In this document: positions 7,667 through 15,641 of the stretch, piece after piece
Layout: every line of letters begins with the position of its first letter
How positions within the stretch are numbered: the stretch's first letter is position 1
Assembly (NCBI GenBank): GCA_903925285.1
Contig: CAIYET010001097.1
Span: 1-32,635, forward strand
DNA length: 32,635 nt
Direction: 5' to 3'
Source: Candidatus Hydrogenedentota bacterium
GTDB taxonomy: Bacteria > Hydrogenedentota > Hydrogenedentia > Hydrogenedentales > SLHB01
Position numbers and translations under genes: made by a program
The notes under the pieces: generated by a model
The model's input: only the letters and a program-made list of their open reading frames with translations
Database searches by the model: none
Told to the model about the DNA's origin: nothing

Positions 7667-9148
7667 GTGAACGAGAATGCAGACATGATTCGGGTCGCTT
7701 GCCGTTGCGGCCACAAGGCCAATACGCCGGCTGCCGCCATGGGAAAACTCTACACGTGTCCGAAATGCGGGGAACGTTTCATGCTCACGCCCGAATGCCT
7801 TGCACAGGCTCCGCCTGAAGCGGGGCTGCCCGCCCGCGATCCGCGCGTCGGGCAGTTGCTCGTTCAGGCGGAGTTGATCACGGAAACCCAGTTGGCCGAC
7901 GCGTTAACGGCTCAGGCGGAACGCGGCGGCAAGCTTTTCGAAGTACTGATCAACTTGGGATTTCTCAGTAAGGCGGATTTGCACACTTTCCTTTCGGGAC
8001 AGCCCGGCGTCACCGCCATCGAGTTGCGCAATTACGAAATCCCGTATGACCTTCCGCCCATTATTCCCGCAGACTTGGCCCGTAAGCATGTGCTCTTGCC
8101 CATCGACCACATGGGCAAGCTGCTGACGGTCGGCATGGCGTGTCCGCTGGATGCGACGGCCGTCGCTGAGGTCGAGCGCGCCACCGGCCTGCGCGTGAAG
8201 GCCATGCTCTGCTCATTCGACGACATCCACGCCGCGCTTGACCGCTATTACCCGCTCGATAAAGCACCGGAACCGTCGGAAACGCCCGCCGAGACGCCGC
8301 CCGCGCCCAAGAAACGCGCCGTCAATGTCGAAGACATCCTGGCGCGGCTCGATGCGCTGGAGGCGTTGCCTGCCTTGTCCAGTACGTTGCGGCATATCAA
8401 GGAAGGCGTCGCGCGGCCAGGCCACACGATTCGCGATCTGGCCGGGATAGTATGTACGGACCCGGCGCTTTCGGCGGCGTTATTGGGGTTGGCCAACTGC
8501 GCCGTTTACGGTATGCCGGGCCGCATCGCCAGCATAAATCTCGCGGTAACGATACTGGGAAGCGCGACCACGGTTCGCGTGGCGGAGAACTCGGAAACCG
8601 TACCGCCGGTGCCCGTCGGTTCCCATTTCGACGTGAAAATGTTCTGGCTTCGTTCCGTATTTGCCGCCGCGACCTCGATGGCCTTGGCAAAGGCCGCCAA
8701 CCGCGAGCATGTCGGCGAAGCCTATACGGCCGGCCTGTTGCACGACCTTGGTCGGCTGGCACTGGCCCTCGTTGCGCCAGATGCTACCGGGACGATGCCG
8801 CCCAATCAGGGCATCGCCGAGCTTCTTCGATTGGAGCAAGACTCGTACGGGATTACGCACCCGGAGGCCGCATACCGGCTGGCGCAACGCTGGAGTCTGC
8901 CCGGGTTCATCGTAACACCCATCCATTGCCATCACGCCCCAGACACCGCACCGCGCAATCACAGGGATATCTGCATGATTGTAGCCGCCGCTGCCGCACT
9001 GGCCGATGCCTTCCCCGCCGCCGCGCCGGACAATGCCACGTTGGATGCCTGTACCGGGCCTCTCACGCACCTGGGCGTTTCCCGTACCGTTGCTGCGGAC
9101 ATCTTCGAGACAACCTCGCAACGTCTCCGAAGAGCCGCAGGAAAATGA
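7667..9148 (+). CDS. Zinc-ribbon / MshEN / HDOD domain protein
   Basis: About 493 aa with three parts. Near the N-terminus is a small zinc ribbon (CRCG about 15 residues before CPKCGERF). Next is a GspE/PilB-N (MshEN-like) module (VGQLLVQAELITETQLADAL through the DIHAALDRYY region), a fold that in relatives can bind c-di-GMP. The C-terminal half is an HDOD domain (LPALSSTLRHIKEGV, DPALSAALLGLAN, then GLLHDLGRLAL, which keeps the HD pair). HDOD proteins serve in signalling and regulation, usually without proven catalysis. Start is uncertain: ATG 7640 lies upstream of the expected transcript start; GTG 7667 has GGGGA about 8 nt upstream; ATG 7685 begins right at the zinc ribbon. It converges on the glycosidase-like gene, with a degraded heptad array between the two. 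Confidence 0.85.
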   Translation: MNENADMIRVACRCGHKANTPAAAMGKLYTCPKCGERFMLTPECLAQAPPEAGLPARDPRVGQLLVQAELITETQLADALTAQAERGGKLFEVLINLGFLSKADLHTFLSGQPGVTAIELRNYEIPYDLPPIIPADLARKHVLLPIDHMGKLLTVGMACPLDATAVAEVERATGLRVKAMLCSFDDIHAALDRYYPLDKAPEPSETPAETPPAPKKRAVNVEDILARLDALEALPALSSTLRHIKEGVARPGHTIRDLAGIVCTDPALSAALLGLANCAVYGMPGRIASINLAVTILGSATTVRVAENSETVPPVPVGSHFDVKMFWLRSVFAAATSMALAKAANREHVGEAYTAGLLHDLGRLALALVAPDATGTMPPNQGIAELLRLEQDSYGITHPEAAYRLAQRWSLPGFIVTPIHCHHAPDTAPRNHRDICMIVAAAAALADAFPAAAPDNATLDACTGPLTHLGVSRTVAADIFETTSQRLRRAAGK

Positions 9149-9152
9149 GGCG

Positions 9153-9180
9153 GTAGGCTGTAGAAATTCAGGAGTCAGGA
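9153..9180. repeat. Degraded heptad array between convergent genes
   Basis: GGCTGTA (9156-9162), an 8-mer GAAATTCA, GGAGTCA (9171-9177) and GGA follow one another in near 7-bp register. GGAGTCA contains the TGA stop codon (minus strand, 9175-9177) of the propeller gene. One unit is identical to units in arrays 1, 4 and 7. Confidence 0.55.
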
Positions 9181-10299
9181 CACGGCGAGTGCGATGCCTC
9201 GGGTTTCGTGGATTTCGGCGTCGATGTGTTTCTCCCTGGCCGGCGAGACCGCGCAGTAGTAATGGTATAAAATGCCGTCCTTGGTGAAGATGGCGGGCTT
9301 GTGGGCGTAAGTCGAGTCGATGCTTCCGGGCGGTCCGACGTCGATTAGGATCTCGTTGGACTTGCGCCAGTCGAGCAAGTCGTCGGAAAAAGCGACGGTA
9401 TCGCGCGCGCGGCCGTCGCTGGACAACGTGTAGTAGAACATGACCCAGGTGTTGCCGTAGCGCAGTACGCATGGGTCGCTGCAAAACACGTCGTCGAACC
9501 CGCCCTTCGGTCCGACTGGGATTACGGGATTAGCCTCGTGACGTTTCCAGGTCTTAAGGTCTTTCGAGGTCGCAAGGCCCGTCTGTTCGGTCCACGGGGC
9601 GCCCTCGGTCTTCGCATTATAGAAAAGGTAGTACTTCCCCGCATGTTCGACCAGGCAGGACTTGTAAAGCCCGCCACGTTCCCATGCGCCCGCGTCCGGG
9701 TCCGACGCGCGCAGAAATGGGTCCTTGACCCGCCACTTTCGGAAATCGGCACTCGAACACAGGCCAATCGCCGCAGGGCCGGTCTCGTAGCCTGCTTGTG
9801 GGTAGGCATGGTACGTGCCCAGGTAGCGGGCGTCGAATTTCTTGAGTTTGCCGTCGCCAAACAGGTCGTTTTCGCGGACGATCCAGGTCAGCGCGGCGTT
9901 GAACTCCGTGACGGAGCCTGCCTCGCCGCGATCGAGGATCATGCCCTCTTTTTCCCAACGCACGAGGTCCGTTGACGACGCCAGGCCGGTCCGATAGCCG
10001 ACGCCGTCGAAGCCGATGTACGTCATGTAGTAGCGACGTTTGTGCCGGAAGATGAAGGCGCAATCCGTGGCGAGCGCGTCGAACTCGTCCTCGTTATACG
10101 CGGCCTCCAATACCAACTCCGGGAATTTGTGCGGCGTGCGTAAATGCCGCAAGAGGTCTTCTGTCGTCGTTTCTACTTGCCGAGGCGTCTCGGATGTGGT
10201 CATTGCATCTCCTATGCGAACCGCGCCTGCCAATGCCAATCCCGCCGCGCCCAGAAACGCGCGCCGTGAAAGGCCGTCTTTACGTTGTGCCGTCATCAT
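9175..10299 (-). CDS. Tat-exported five-bladed beta-propeller protein, GH43/GH130-like
   Basis: The 374-aa protein has a Tat signal (LSRRAFLGAAGLALAGAV, residues about 10-27). The body shows repeated propeller blades: an early HKRRYYMTYIGFDGVGYRTGLASS, later GKYYLFYNAK, TGLATSKDLKTWKRH, CVLRYGNTWVMFYY and GILYHYYCA. The recurrent pattern 'ATSKDLxxWxR' is typical of glycoside hydrolase families 43, 32, 68 and 130. Acidic residues DALATDCAF near residue 75 and CSDPCV are candidate active-site positions, but I cannot assign the catalytic triad. No strong ribosome binding site is visible before ATG 10299. Likely role: extracellular glycan hydrolysis or phosphorolysis, substrate unknown. The 148 bp upstream, to the DUF402 stop, hold nothing I recognise. 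Confidence 0.82.
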   Translation of the reverse strand: MMTAQRKDGLSRRAFLGAAGLALAGAVRIGDAMTTSETPRQVETTTEDLLRHLRTPHKFPELVLEAAYNEDEFDALATDCAFIFRHKRRYYMTYIGFDGVGYRTGLASSTDLVRWEKEGMILDRGEAGSVTEFNAALTWIVRENDLFGDGKLKKFDARYLGTYHAYPQAGYETGPAAIGLCSSADFRKWRVKDPFLRASDPDAGAWERGGLYKSCLVEHAGKYYLFYNAKTEGAPWTEQTGLATSKDLKTWKRHEANPVIPVGPKGGFDDVFCSDPCVLRYGNTWVMFYYTLSSDGRARDTVAFSDDLLDWRKSNEILIDVGPPGSIDSTYAHKPAIFTKDGILYHYYCAVSPAREKHIDAEIHETRGIALAVS

Positions 10300-10447
10300 C
10301 TTAAACCCGGTACAATCCCATCCAAGATCCGTTGCACTATATGCCCCTAAATGCCGACGGAACCCAGTCGCTCGTATGGAAACCTTACCCGATAGCCTTC
10401 AGGAAAAGCCACTCGCGCGACCACGAACCCGTTTCTCCTGGTCGCCC

Positions 10448-10945
10448 TCACGCGTTAGCCGCAATCTCTTCGCCATCGGCTGCATGCGTTTGTTCGCCTC
10501 TGCCGTGGGCGATGTAGGAACGCATGCACCGCGGGGGGAAGTCCTTCCCGCGATGCAGATGGTCATCGACGAATTGCTGGAGACGCCGTAGGGCTTCGTC
10601 CATATCTTCGCGACTGATGGCCCCGGAAGCCACGGCGTCGGCCAAGTCGTCAAGATCTATTACTCGGTACGTGGGACCATCCCCTTCTATCACAAGGTCC
10701 ACGTAAAGATCCGACAGCTCGATAACGCCGTCCCCAACCGGATCGACGCGTATGATGTCCGCATACCATTCGTTCTGCCAGCCCCAAGGCTCGTACATCA
10801 GCTTCACACCTTGATCGAGCAGAACGAAGTGGCGGATGAGTTTGCCCGTCTTACCATCGGCGCGGTCAAAGAACGCAACCCGACCGTTCGTCTCCGCCGT
10901 GTACTCGCCCAGGCGGGACCGGATGATAACGGATCTCAACAACAT
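10448..10945 (-). CDS. DUF402 domain protein
   Basis: The 165-aa protein shows the DUF402 pattern: an initial beta region, YEPWGWQNEWYADIIRVDP, an acidic strand IELSDLYVDLVIEGDG, YRVIDLDDLADAVASGAIS and a helical end (ALRRLQQFVDDHLH). Members include nucleoside di/triphosphatases and the fosfomycin-pathway FomD; acidic residues in the central strands bind metal. The last 30 residues are low-complexity and probably not part of the fold. GAGGAG lies 6 nt upstream of the ATG at 10945 and a promoter (TTGCAC, 17 bp, GATAAA) lies just before. It is divergent from the AsmA gene. A cytoplasmic phosphatase-like role is inferred from the family. Confidence 0.8.
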   Translation of the reverse strand: MLLRSVIIRSRLGEYTAETNGRVAFFDRADGKTGKLIRHFVLLDQGVKLMYEPWGWQNEWYADIIRVDPVGDGVIELSDLYVDLVIEGDGPTYRVIDLDDLADAVASGAISREDMDEALRRLQQFVDDHLHRGKDFPPRCMRSYIAHGRGEQTHAADGEEIAANA

Positions 10946-10971
10946 CTCAGGCTCCTCATAAATGCGCGTAG

Positions 10972-11000
10972 TTTATCGCAGATTCAGACTCCAAGTGCAA
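10972..11000 (-). promoter_or_regulatory. Putative promoter of the DUF402 gene
   Basis: On the minus strand TTGCAC (complement of 10995-11000), a 17-bp spacer and GATAAA (complement of 10972-10977), 27 bp upstream of the start codon. Confidence 0.5.
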
Positions 11001-11020
11001 CAACCTAAAGTCCATCGACG

Positions 11021-11050
11021 AATTTGAGAACTCGGATCTCAAATTTCGGA
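11021..11050. repeat. Inverted repeat in a divergent intergenic gap, heptad-like
   Basis: AATTTGAGA (11021-11029) and TCTCAAATT (11037-11045) are perfect 9-bp complementary arms around a 7-bp spacer. GGATCTC and AAATTTC resemble the GAGATCC/GAAATCC units of array 5, so this may be a decayed member. It could also be an operator shared by the divergent DUF402 and AsmA genes. Confidence 0.5.
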
Positions 11051-11069
11051 GCGGCGAACGCTTTGCTTG

Positions 11070-11078
11070 TGTTAGACT
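11070..11078 (+). promoter_or_regulatory. Extended -10 box (TGTTAGACT) of the AsmA gene
   Basis: TG-T-TAGACT ends 6 nt before the ATG at 11085, with no Shine-Dalgarno sequence and no clear -35 box. This is the pattern of a leaderless transcript. Confidence 0.45.
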
Positions 11079-11084
11079 TTTCGC

Positions 11085-14000
11085 ATGAATAAGCATGCGA
11101 ACGTTCTCGCCGTGCTTTGGCGGTGGCGCTATGCGATTGGCTTGGCGATCCTGTCAGCCCTCGTGGCCCTCGGTGTCCGCGCGGTAAATCGGGTCGCCGA
11201 CGTTGAACGCTATCGTCCCGAAATTGTCGCGGCACTCGAGCGCGCGACAGGCATGCATGCGTCCGTGGGCCGAATGAAAGTTCGCTTCTTGCCGGCGCCC
11301 GGCATCGCGGTCTACGACCTGTCGCTGGACGAAGGCGAAAGCAGCCTGTTGGTCCGGCGTGCGACGGCTTCCATGCGCCTCGCGGGTCTTGCACAACGCC
11401 GCATCGTAATCGGAGCCGTCACACTGTCGGATGTCTCGCTCGTGTTGCCGAAGGATTTGGCGGCGTTGCGCGATGTGGGCGCGCGCTTCGGCAAACCGGA
11501 TGCGACCTCGTCCTCCGCCATGCCGAATCTCGATATCGACGCGTTTTACATCCGGCGCGGGGTGATCCGCCATGGCGCGGACGGGCCGATCCTGGCCACG
11601 TTCGACGGCGTGGCGAACACGGTCATGGCGGACACGATTCCCGTACGCATCACGGCGAAGTTTCCCGTGTGGGGCGCGGATGCGCACTTTCTGATCGAAG
11701 GCACGTTGTCGCCGCGCAACGGTCCCGGCGGACAGGGCAGGATCACGCTCGATCAAGTGGATTTGGCCGCGCTTGCGAACCGGCCTGAACTGGCGGGCGC
11801 GCGCGCCGGGGTGACAGTCGTGGTAAACGCGCCCAACCTGCGGCGCATATCCGCGGAAATCTCCGGCGCGGTCTCCGGCGCGGCGCATGACGCGCTGAAC
11901 GGTTCGTTGTCGGCGACGGCGTGGTGGCAAGAAGATACTTTAACGGTTAACGGCCTCAAGTGGGCGTCCGCAGGAACTTCTCTGGACGGCGAGCTTACGT
12001 GGAATCCGCCGATGCAACTGGCCTGCCGGATCGCCAGCGCCCGCACGGACGCGGCTACGTTGATTGCGTTGGCCGATTTGCAGCGCGGTTCCGCGTTTCG
12101 ACTGAAACCGCGCAAGAATGCTTCTCTTGCTATACAAGACGTCATGATTGGCGTGAATGACGTCGGCGAAACGCGGGTCGCCCAGGGAACCGCCGCTGTG
12201 CAAGGTATCGATGTCGTTTCCGGCGACGGCAAACGGTTGCTCTCCAATCTGCATGCCAGTATCGGCGTCGAAGACGGCGTCGTCCGCGTGCGCGAGTTGG
12301 CGGCGGAGGGCCTCGAATTGACGGGCACGTTGCGCCCGGATTGGCGTTCCCGTTCGGTGGCCATCGAAGCGGGCGGCTCGGCCACGCTGGCGCCCGCATG
12401 GCTCGCATTGGTGCCCGCGTCGATGCCCGTCAAGGATCTCAAGGGCCGGTGCACGATCGACAAGATTTCCGCCACGGTATCTCGCGGGCAAGGATTCCCG
12501 CGCGACTTTGCCGCTACCGGTTCGCTGAAAGACGTGAGCGTCACGCTCGATTTGCCGGGCTTCGCACAGCCGCTGGCGATCAAGAAGCTGAAAGGCGGCG
12601 TTGGATTCAAGGAAGGAACCATCGCGCTCGACAACGTGTCGGCAGAGGGAATAGCCATATCGGGCACGCTACATCCGGAGGAGGGCGGAATCGCCGTCGA
12701 CCTGCACGGAAAAGCCGCGCTGAAGCAAGCGCCCTTGGACGTATTCATCTCGCGGGATTTCCTGAGCGACTGGGGCGGCACGCTGACCGTCGAGACGTTC
12801 AAGGCCACGTTGGGGGGTAAAGGTCTGCCCGCCGATCTCGAATTGGCCGCAGCGATCGAGGACGGGTGTGTGGCCTTGGTTGCGCCCGGCTATGTGGACA
12901 CGTTTTCGAATGCCACCGCGCATGTGACGGCCGATCCAAAGGCGATCGAATTCAACCTTGAAATGCGTTCCGCGCAAGCAGGCGCCTTCAGTTTGCATGG
13001 CGAGTATGCCGCGAGCACCGGCGCGGTAAACGGCGCACTTACGGCGGATGCCGCCCAATGCGCGCTCCCGTTCCTGAAATCGATCGAAGCGCGGCAGACA
13101 TGGTTTCCGATCATTCAAGGTCTGGGGCTATCGACGTTCCGCGTCGCGGCCCAATGGCCGCCGTCCAAGAAGGATGAAGTGCCCGTAAATATTTCGAGAG
13201 ACGGCGAGCCGCCCTGTAACGCGACGTTCACGCTCGCCAAGCGAGAAGGCAAGTGGACCCTCGGCGAGATCGAGGCATCGGTGACGGTCCCGCTTAAACT
13301 CGTGCAGCCCTTGATTCCTGCGGCCATCGAGGCGGAGGGCGATATCGTGCTGCGCGCACGGCGTTCGGCGGACAGCCCGGAATTGGCGCTCGAAGCCGAC
13401 TTGACCGGCGTGGACGCCGTCATAGGCGACTACTTGAACAAGAAACGCGGGGATCGTTTGGCCGTCGAGACCGTATTGGAAACGAAAACCGGCGGCGTGG
13501 ACCTGAATGCCATACACGTCCGGTATGGCAAGCTCGATGTGCCCTTGAGGATTCAGGACGGCGGCGCGTATGTCGACAACATCGATTTGGACTTCGGGTC
13601 TTTGGCGGGACTTCTGCCCAAGCAAGGCGCCGCGCACGGGCGGGTCCGCGGGTCGTTCGCTACGAAGCCGCTGGCCGCCACGCTCGAGCTCGACGGCGTG
13701 GGAGCGTTCATCGCGCCGGACATGGGAATCGATACGATCTCCGGCAAAGTGACGATACGCGGCACGCGAGTCATATTGCAGGACATGCACGCGCAGGGAC
13801 TCGATTCCGATTGTACGTTCAATGCGGAGTTGATTGACGGCGTGTTCCGCGGGCACGCGAACGGCAGCCGCCTCAATCTGAACGACGTCATCAATTTTGC
13901 CGACCACCTGACGGACTACAAGAGAAACCCGAAGCCCGACGACGGTCCGTGGCATGCGTCGCCGTTCGCGTGCGAATTGGAGGTGACGCTCGACACGCTG

Positions 14001-14798
14001 ATCTATCGCAAAGGCGCCGCCCAGGAGGTCTCCGGGGAATTTTCGGTATACGAGGAGGTCGTTCGTGCCGCCAAGCTTGTCGCGAAACCGTATTCGGGCA
14101 GGATCACCGGTTCGATTGAAGTCGACCCGTCGCGGAACAAGATTCCCGGTCGCGTCGTTTTGAATTTCGAGACGCAGGATGCGGATATCCGGTTCGTCGA
14201 CGAAACGGTGTTCGACATGCCGCGCGGGCTTGCCGGAACGGTCACCGGAAAGATCTCGATGAGCATTCTCACCGGCACGGATGCGGATTCCATCGAAGGC
14301 ACCAACGGCGGGTTCACGCTCGACGCCCAGAATGGTTCATTGGGCGAGGTCGCGTTCGCAACTCAGTTGCGCAACATCCTCAAGACAACGACGCTGGTCC
14401 GTCTCCATCTCCCCGAATACGGAAAGGACGCACTCGACTTCGACCGTTTCCACGCGAACGTCGTCATGAAAAATGGCGTGTGGACAATCCAGGAAGCCGA
14501 GATGAACAATCCCTATCTCGCCATGACGGGCGAAGGCACGATCTATTTCCCGCAACAGACCACCGATGTCCGGCTCCGGATCAACTTCCTCGAATCGGTC
14601 ACCGGCCTGTTAGGGCGCGTACCTCTTGTCGGCGGCGCCATCTCCAAAGTCGGCGGAATGACCGGCCTCGACTTACAGATCTATGACTCCCCATATGATA
14701 TGAAAGCGCGCCTCCGGCCCACCCAGCGCCTCGAAAACGCAGGAAAAAAGGCCGGCGAAGTCGTGGACACCCTGACCAAACCCTTCCGCCGGAAATAA
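11085..14798 (+). CDS. Large AsmA-family envelope protein
   Basis: The 1237-aa protein has an N-terminal membrane anchor (residues about 13-32) followed by the AsmA signature region (YRPEIVAALERATGMHASVGRMKVRFLPAPGI and the YDLSL that follows). Most of the protein is repetitive beta structure with recurring phrases such as 'GTL', 'LDGV' and 'GSFATKPLAATLELDG', as in AsmA/YhdP/TamB-like proteins that form long hydrophobic grooves between inner and outer membranes. The C-terminal portion (LAMTGEGTIYFPQQTTDVRL, then LLGRVPLVGGAISKVGG) matches the AsmA C-terminal domain. Established relatives carry phospholipids to the outer membrane; that role is inferred here. Expressed probably from a leaderless promoter (TGTTAGACT 6 nt upstream). 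No partner genes adjoin it. Confidence 0.88.
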   Translation: MNKHANVLAVLWRWRYAIGLAILSALVALGVRAVNRVADVERYRPEIVAALERATGMHASVGRMKVRFLPAPGIAVYDLSLDEGESSLLVRRATASMRLAGLAQRRIVIGAVTLSDVSLVLPKDLAALRDVGARFGKPDATSSSAMPNLDIDAFYIRRGVIRHGADGPILATFDGVANTVMADTIPVRITAKFPVWGADAHFLIEGTLSPRNGPGGQGRITLDQVDLAALANRPELAGARAGVTVVVNAPNLRRISAEISGAVSGAAHDALNGSLSATAWWQEDTLTVNGLKWASAGTSLDGELTWNPPMQLACRIASARTDAATLIALADLQRGSAFRLKPRKNASLAIQDVMIGVNDVGETRVAQGTAAVQGIDVVSGDGKRLLSNLHASIGVEDGVVRVRELAAEGLELTGTLRPDWRSRSVAIEAGGSATLAPAWLALVPASMPVKDLKGRCTIDKISATVSRGQGFPRDFAATGSLKDVSVTLDLPGFAQPLAIKKLKGGVGFKEGTIALDNVSAEGIAISGTLHPEEGGIAVDLHGKAALKQAPLDVFISRDFLSDWGGTLTVETFKATLGGKGLPADLELAAAIEDGCVALVAPGYVDTFSNATAHVTADPKAIEFNLEMRSAQAGAFSLHGEYAASTGAVNGALTADAAQCALPFLKSIEARQTWFPIIQGLGLSTFRVAAQWPPSKKDEVPVNISRDGEPPCNATFTLAKREGKWTLGEIEASVTVPLKLVQPLIPAAIEAEGDIVLRARRSADSPELALEADLTGVDAVIGDYLNKKRGDRLAVETVLETKTGGVDLNAIHVRYGKLDVPLRIQDGGAYVDNIDLDFGSLAGLLPKQGAAHGRVRGSFATKPLAATLELDGVGAFIAPDMGIDTISGKVTIRGTRVILQDMHAQGLDSDCTFNAELIDGVFRGHANGSRLNLNDVINFADHLTDYKRNPKPDDGPWHASPFACELEVTLDTLIYRKGAAQEVSGEFSVYEEVVRAAKLVAKPYSGRITGSIEVDPSRNKIPGRVVLNFETQDADIRFVDETVFDMPRGLAGTVTGKISMSILTGTDADSIEGTNGGFTLDAQNGSLGEVAFATQLRNILKTTTLVRLHLPEYGKDALDFDRFHANVVMKNGVWTIQEAEMNNPYLAMTGEGTIYFPQQTTDVRLRINFLESVTGLLGRVPLVGGAISKVGGMTGLDLQIYDSPYDMKARLRPTQRLENAGKKAGEVVDTLTKPFRRK

Positions 14799-14869
14799 TG
14801 TGTTGCCCGCTTCCCGGAATTGGCTGCTAACTGGTATCCGGTCGATCCGCCACGTGAATGAATGGCACG

Positions 14870-14886
14870 GATTACAATATGTAATC
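14870..14886. promoter_or_regulatory. Putative operator GATTACAATATGTAATC
   Basis: A perfect 7-bp inverted repeat around ATA, 5 bp upstream of the -35 box of the membrane-protein/XRE operon. A weaker dyad of similar sequence (TGTTACTATATGTACA) overlaps the -10 box. Both are plausible binding sites for the XRE regulator encoded in the same operon. Confidence 0.5.
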
Positions 14887-14891
14887 TTTAC

Positions 14892-14920
14892 TTGACATTA
14901 CGGAAAGCGCATGTTACTAT
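14892..14920 (+). promoter_or_regulatory. Sigma70 promoter of the membrane-protein/XRE operon
   Basis: Consensus TTGACA (14892-14897), a 17-bp spacer and TACTAT (14915-14920). Transcription would start near 14927, 25 nt before the ATG. Confidence 0.85.
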
Positions 14921-14951
14921 ATGTACAGAAAATACACGAGGAGGATTTGCA

Positions 14952-15407
14952 ATGAACATTCAACTGAAACGTGCGCGGTTCAACTTGGTCGTCAGTGGAA
15001 TTGCGGTTTCCGTAACCGTGATTGCGTGTCTCGCGATGCTGATACTCGGTGGTCCACGGGCAGCACTGGCGGGTTTTGGATTCCTCGGTATTTGGGGGAT
15101 GATGGGTTTAGGCCTCTTCTTCGACCGGAAGAAACCAGGCAGCGCGGAGGCGCTTGTGGATGAACGCGACGCCCAAATCCGGGACCGGGCCGATTTGGCG
15201 GCATGGAGGTTCGCGTGGGCGTATTGGGGCATGCTTTGCATGGGGACATTTCTTGTCATTGCGGTGGGGACCGGTGACGTCACGCGATTGATTTCCATCC
15301 GTATATCGTGGCTGGCATACAGCTATATCATCGCCATGATTGTGCACCAGTTCGTTTGGTCCGTTGCAATCGTGATCCAATACAAGGGGTGGAACGATGA
15401 AGAGTGA
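14952..15407 (+). CDS. Four-TM membrane protein of a membrane protein/XRE regulator pair
   Basis: The 151-aa protein has four predicted membrane segments (about 13-33, 38-56, 84-107, 118-142) and a conserved-looking cytoplasmic motif VDERDAQIRDRADLAAW (69-85) between TM2 and TM3. This ERD.QI layout is seen in DUF2178-type integral membrane proteins encoded beside small XRE repressors in many bacteria and archaea; their function is not known. AGGAGG lies 7 nt before ATG 14952, so this start is firm; an in-frame start at 14862 lies upstream of the promoter and is rejected. The stop overlaps the regulator gene by 11 bp, which points to translational coupling. Confidence 0.85.
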   Translation: MNIQLKRARFNLVVSGIAVSVTVIACLAMLILGGPRAALAGFGFLGIWGMMGLGLFFDRKKPGSAEALVDERDAQIRDRADLAAWRFAWAYWGMLCMGTFLVIAVGTGDVTRLISIRISWLAYSYIIAMIVHQFVWSVAIVIQYKGWNDEE

Positions 15408-15618
15408 ACTGAGCAACCGAATCCGCCGCCTGCGATTCGATCACGACGAGATGACGCAGCACGTGTTGGCGGAACGCGCCAGCGTGAGCCGTCAAACCAT
15501 TATCGCTTTGGAAGCGAACCGTTACGTGCCGTCGCTTGTGCTTGCCTATCGCATCGCGCGTGTATTCGGCGTTTCCGTGGAAGAGGTCTTCCAACTCGAA
15601 AAACCCGTCGAACAATGA
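15397..15618 (+). CDS. XRE-family transcriptional regulator
   Basis: The 73-aa protein is a single lambda-Cro-type helix-turn-helix: IRRLRFDHDEMTQHVLAERASVSRQTIIALEANRYVPSL, with the recognition helix around SRQTIIALE, then LAYRIARVFGVSVEEVFQLE. Small members of this type lack an effector domain. The start codon lies inside the end of the upstream membrane-protein gene, with GGGGTGG upstream. The likely role is autoregulation of the pair through the inverted repeat upstream of its promoter; regulation of other genes is possible. Confidence 0.93.
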   Translation: MKSELSNRIRRLRFDHDEMTQHVLAERASVSRQTIIALEANRYVPSLVLAYRIARVFGVSVEEVFQLEKPVEQ

Positions 15619-15641
15619 TGCGTGAGCGGCGGTCGAAGCCC

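Noticed and set aside
14862-14951. Upstream start for the four-TM protein
   Set aside because: It lies before the promoter and the AGGAGG site; the ATG at 14952 is clearly right.
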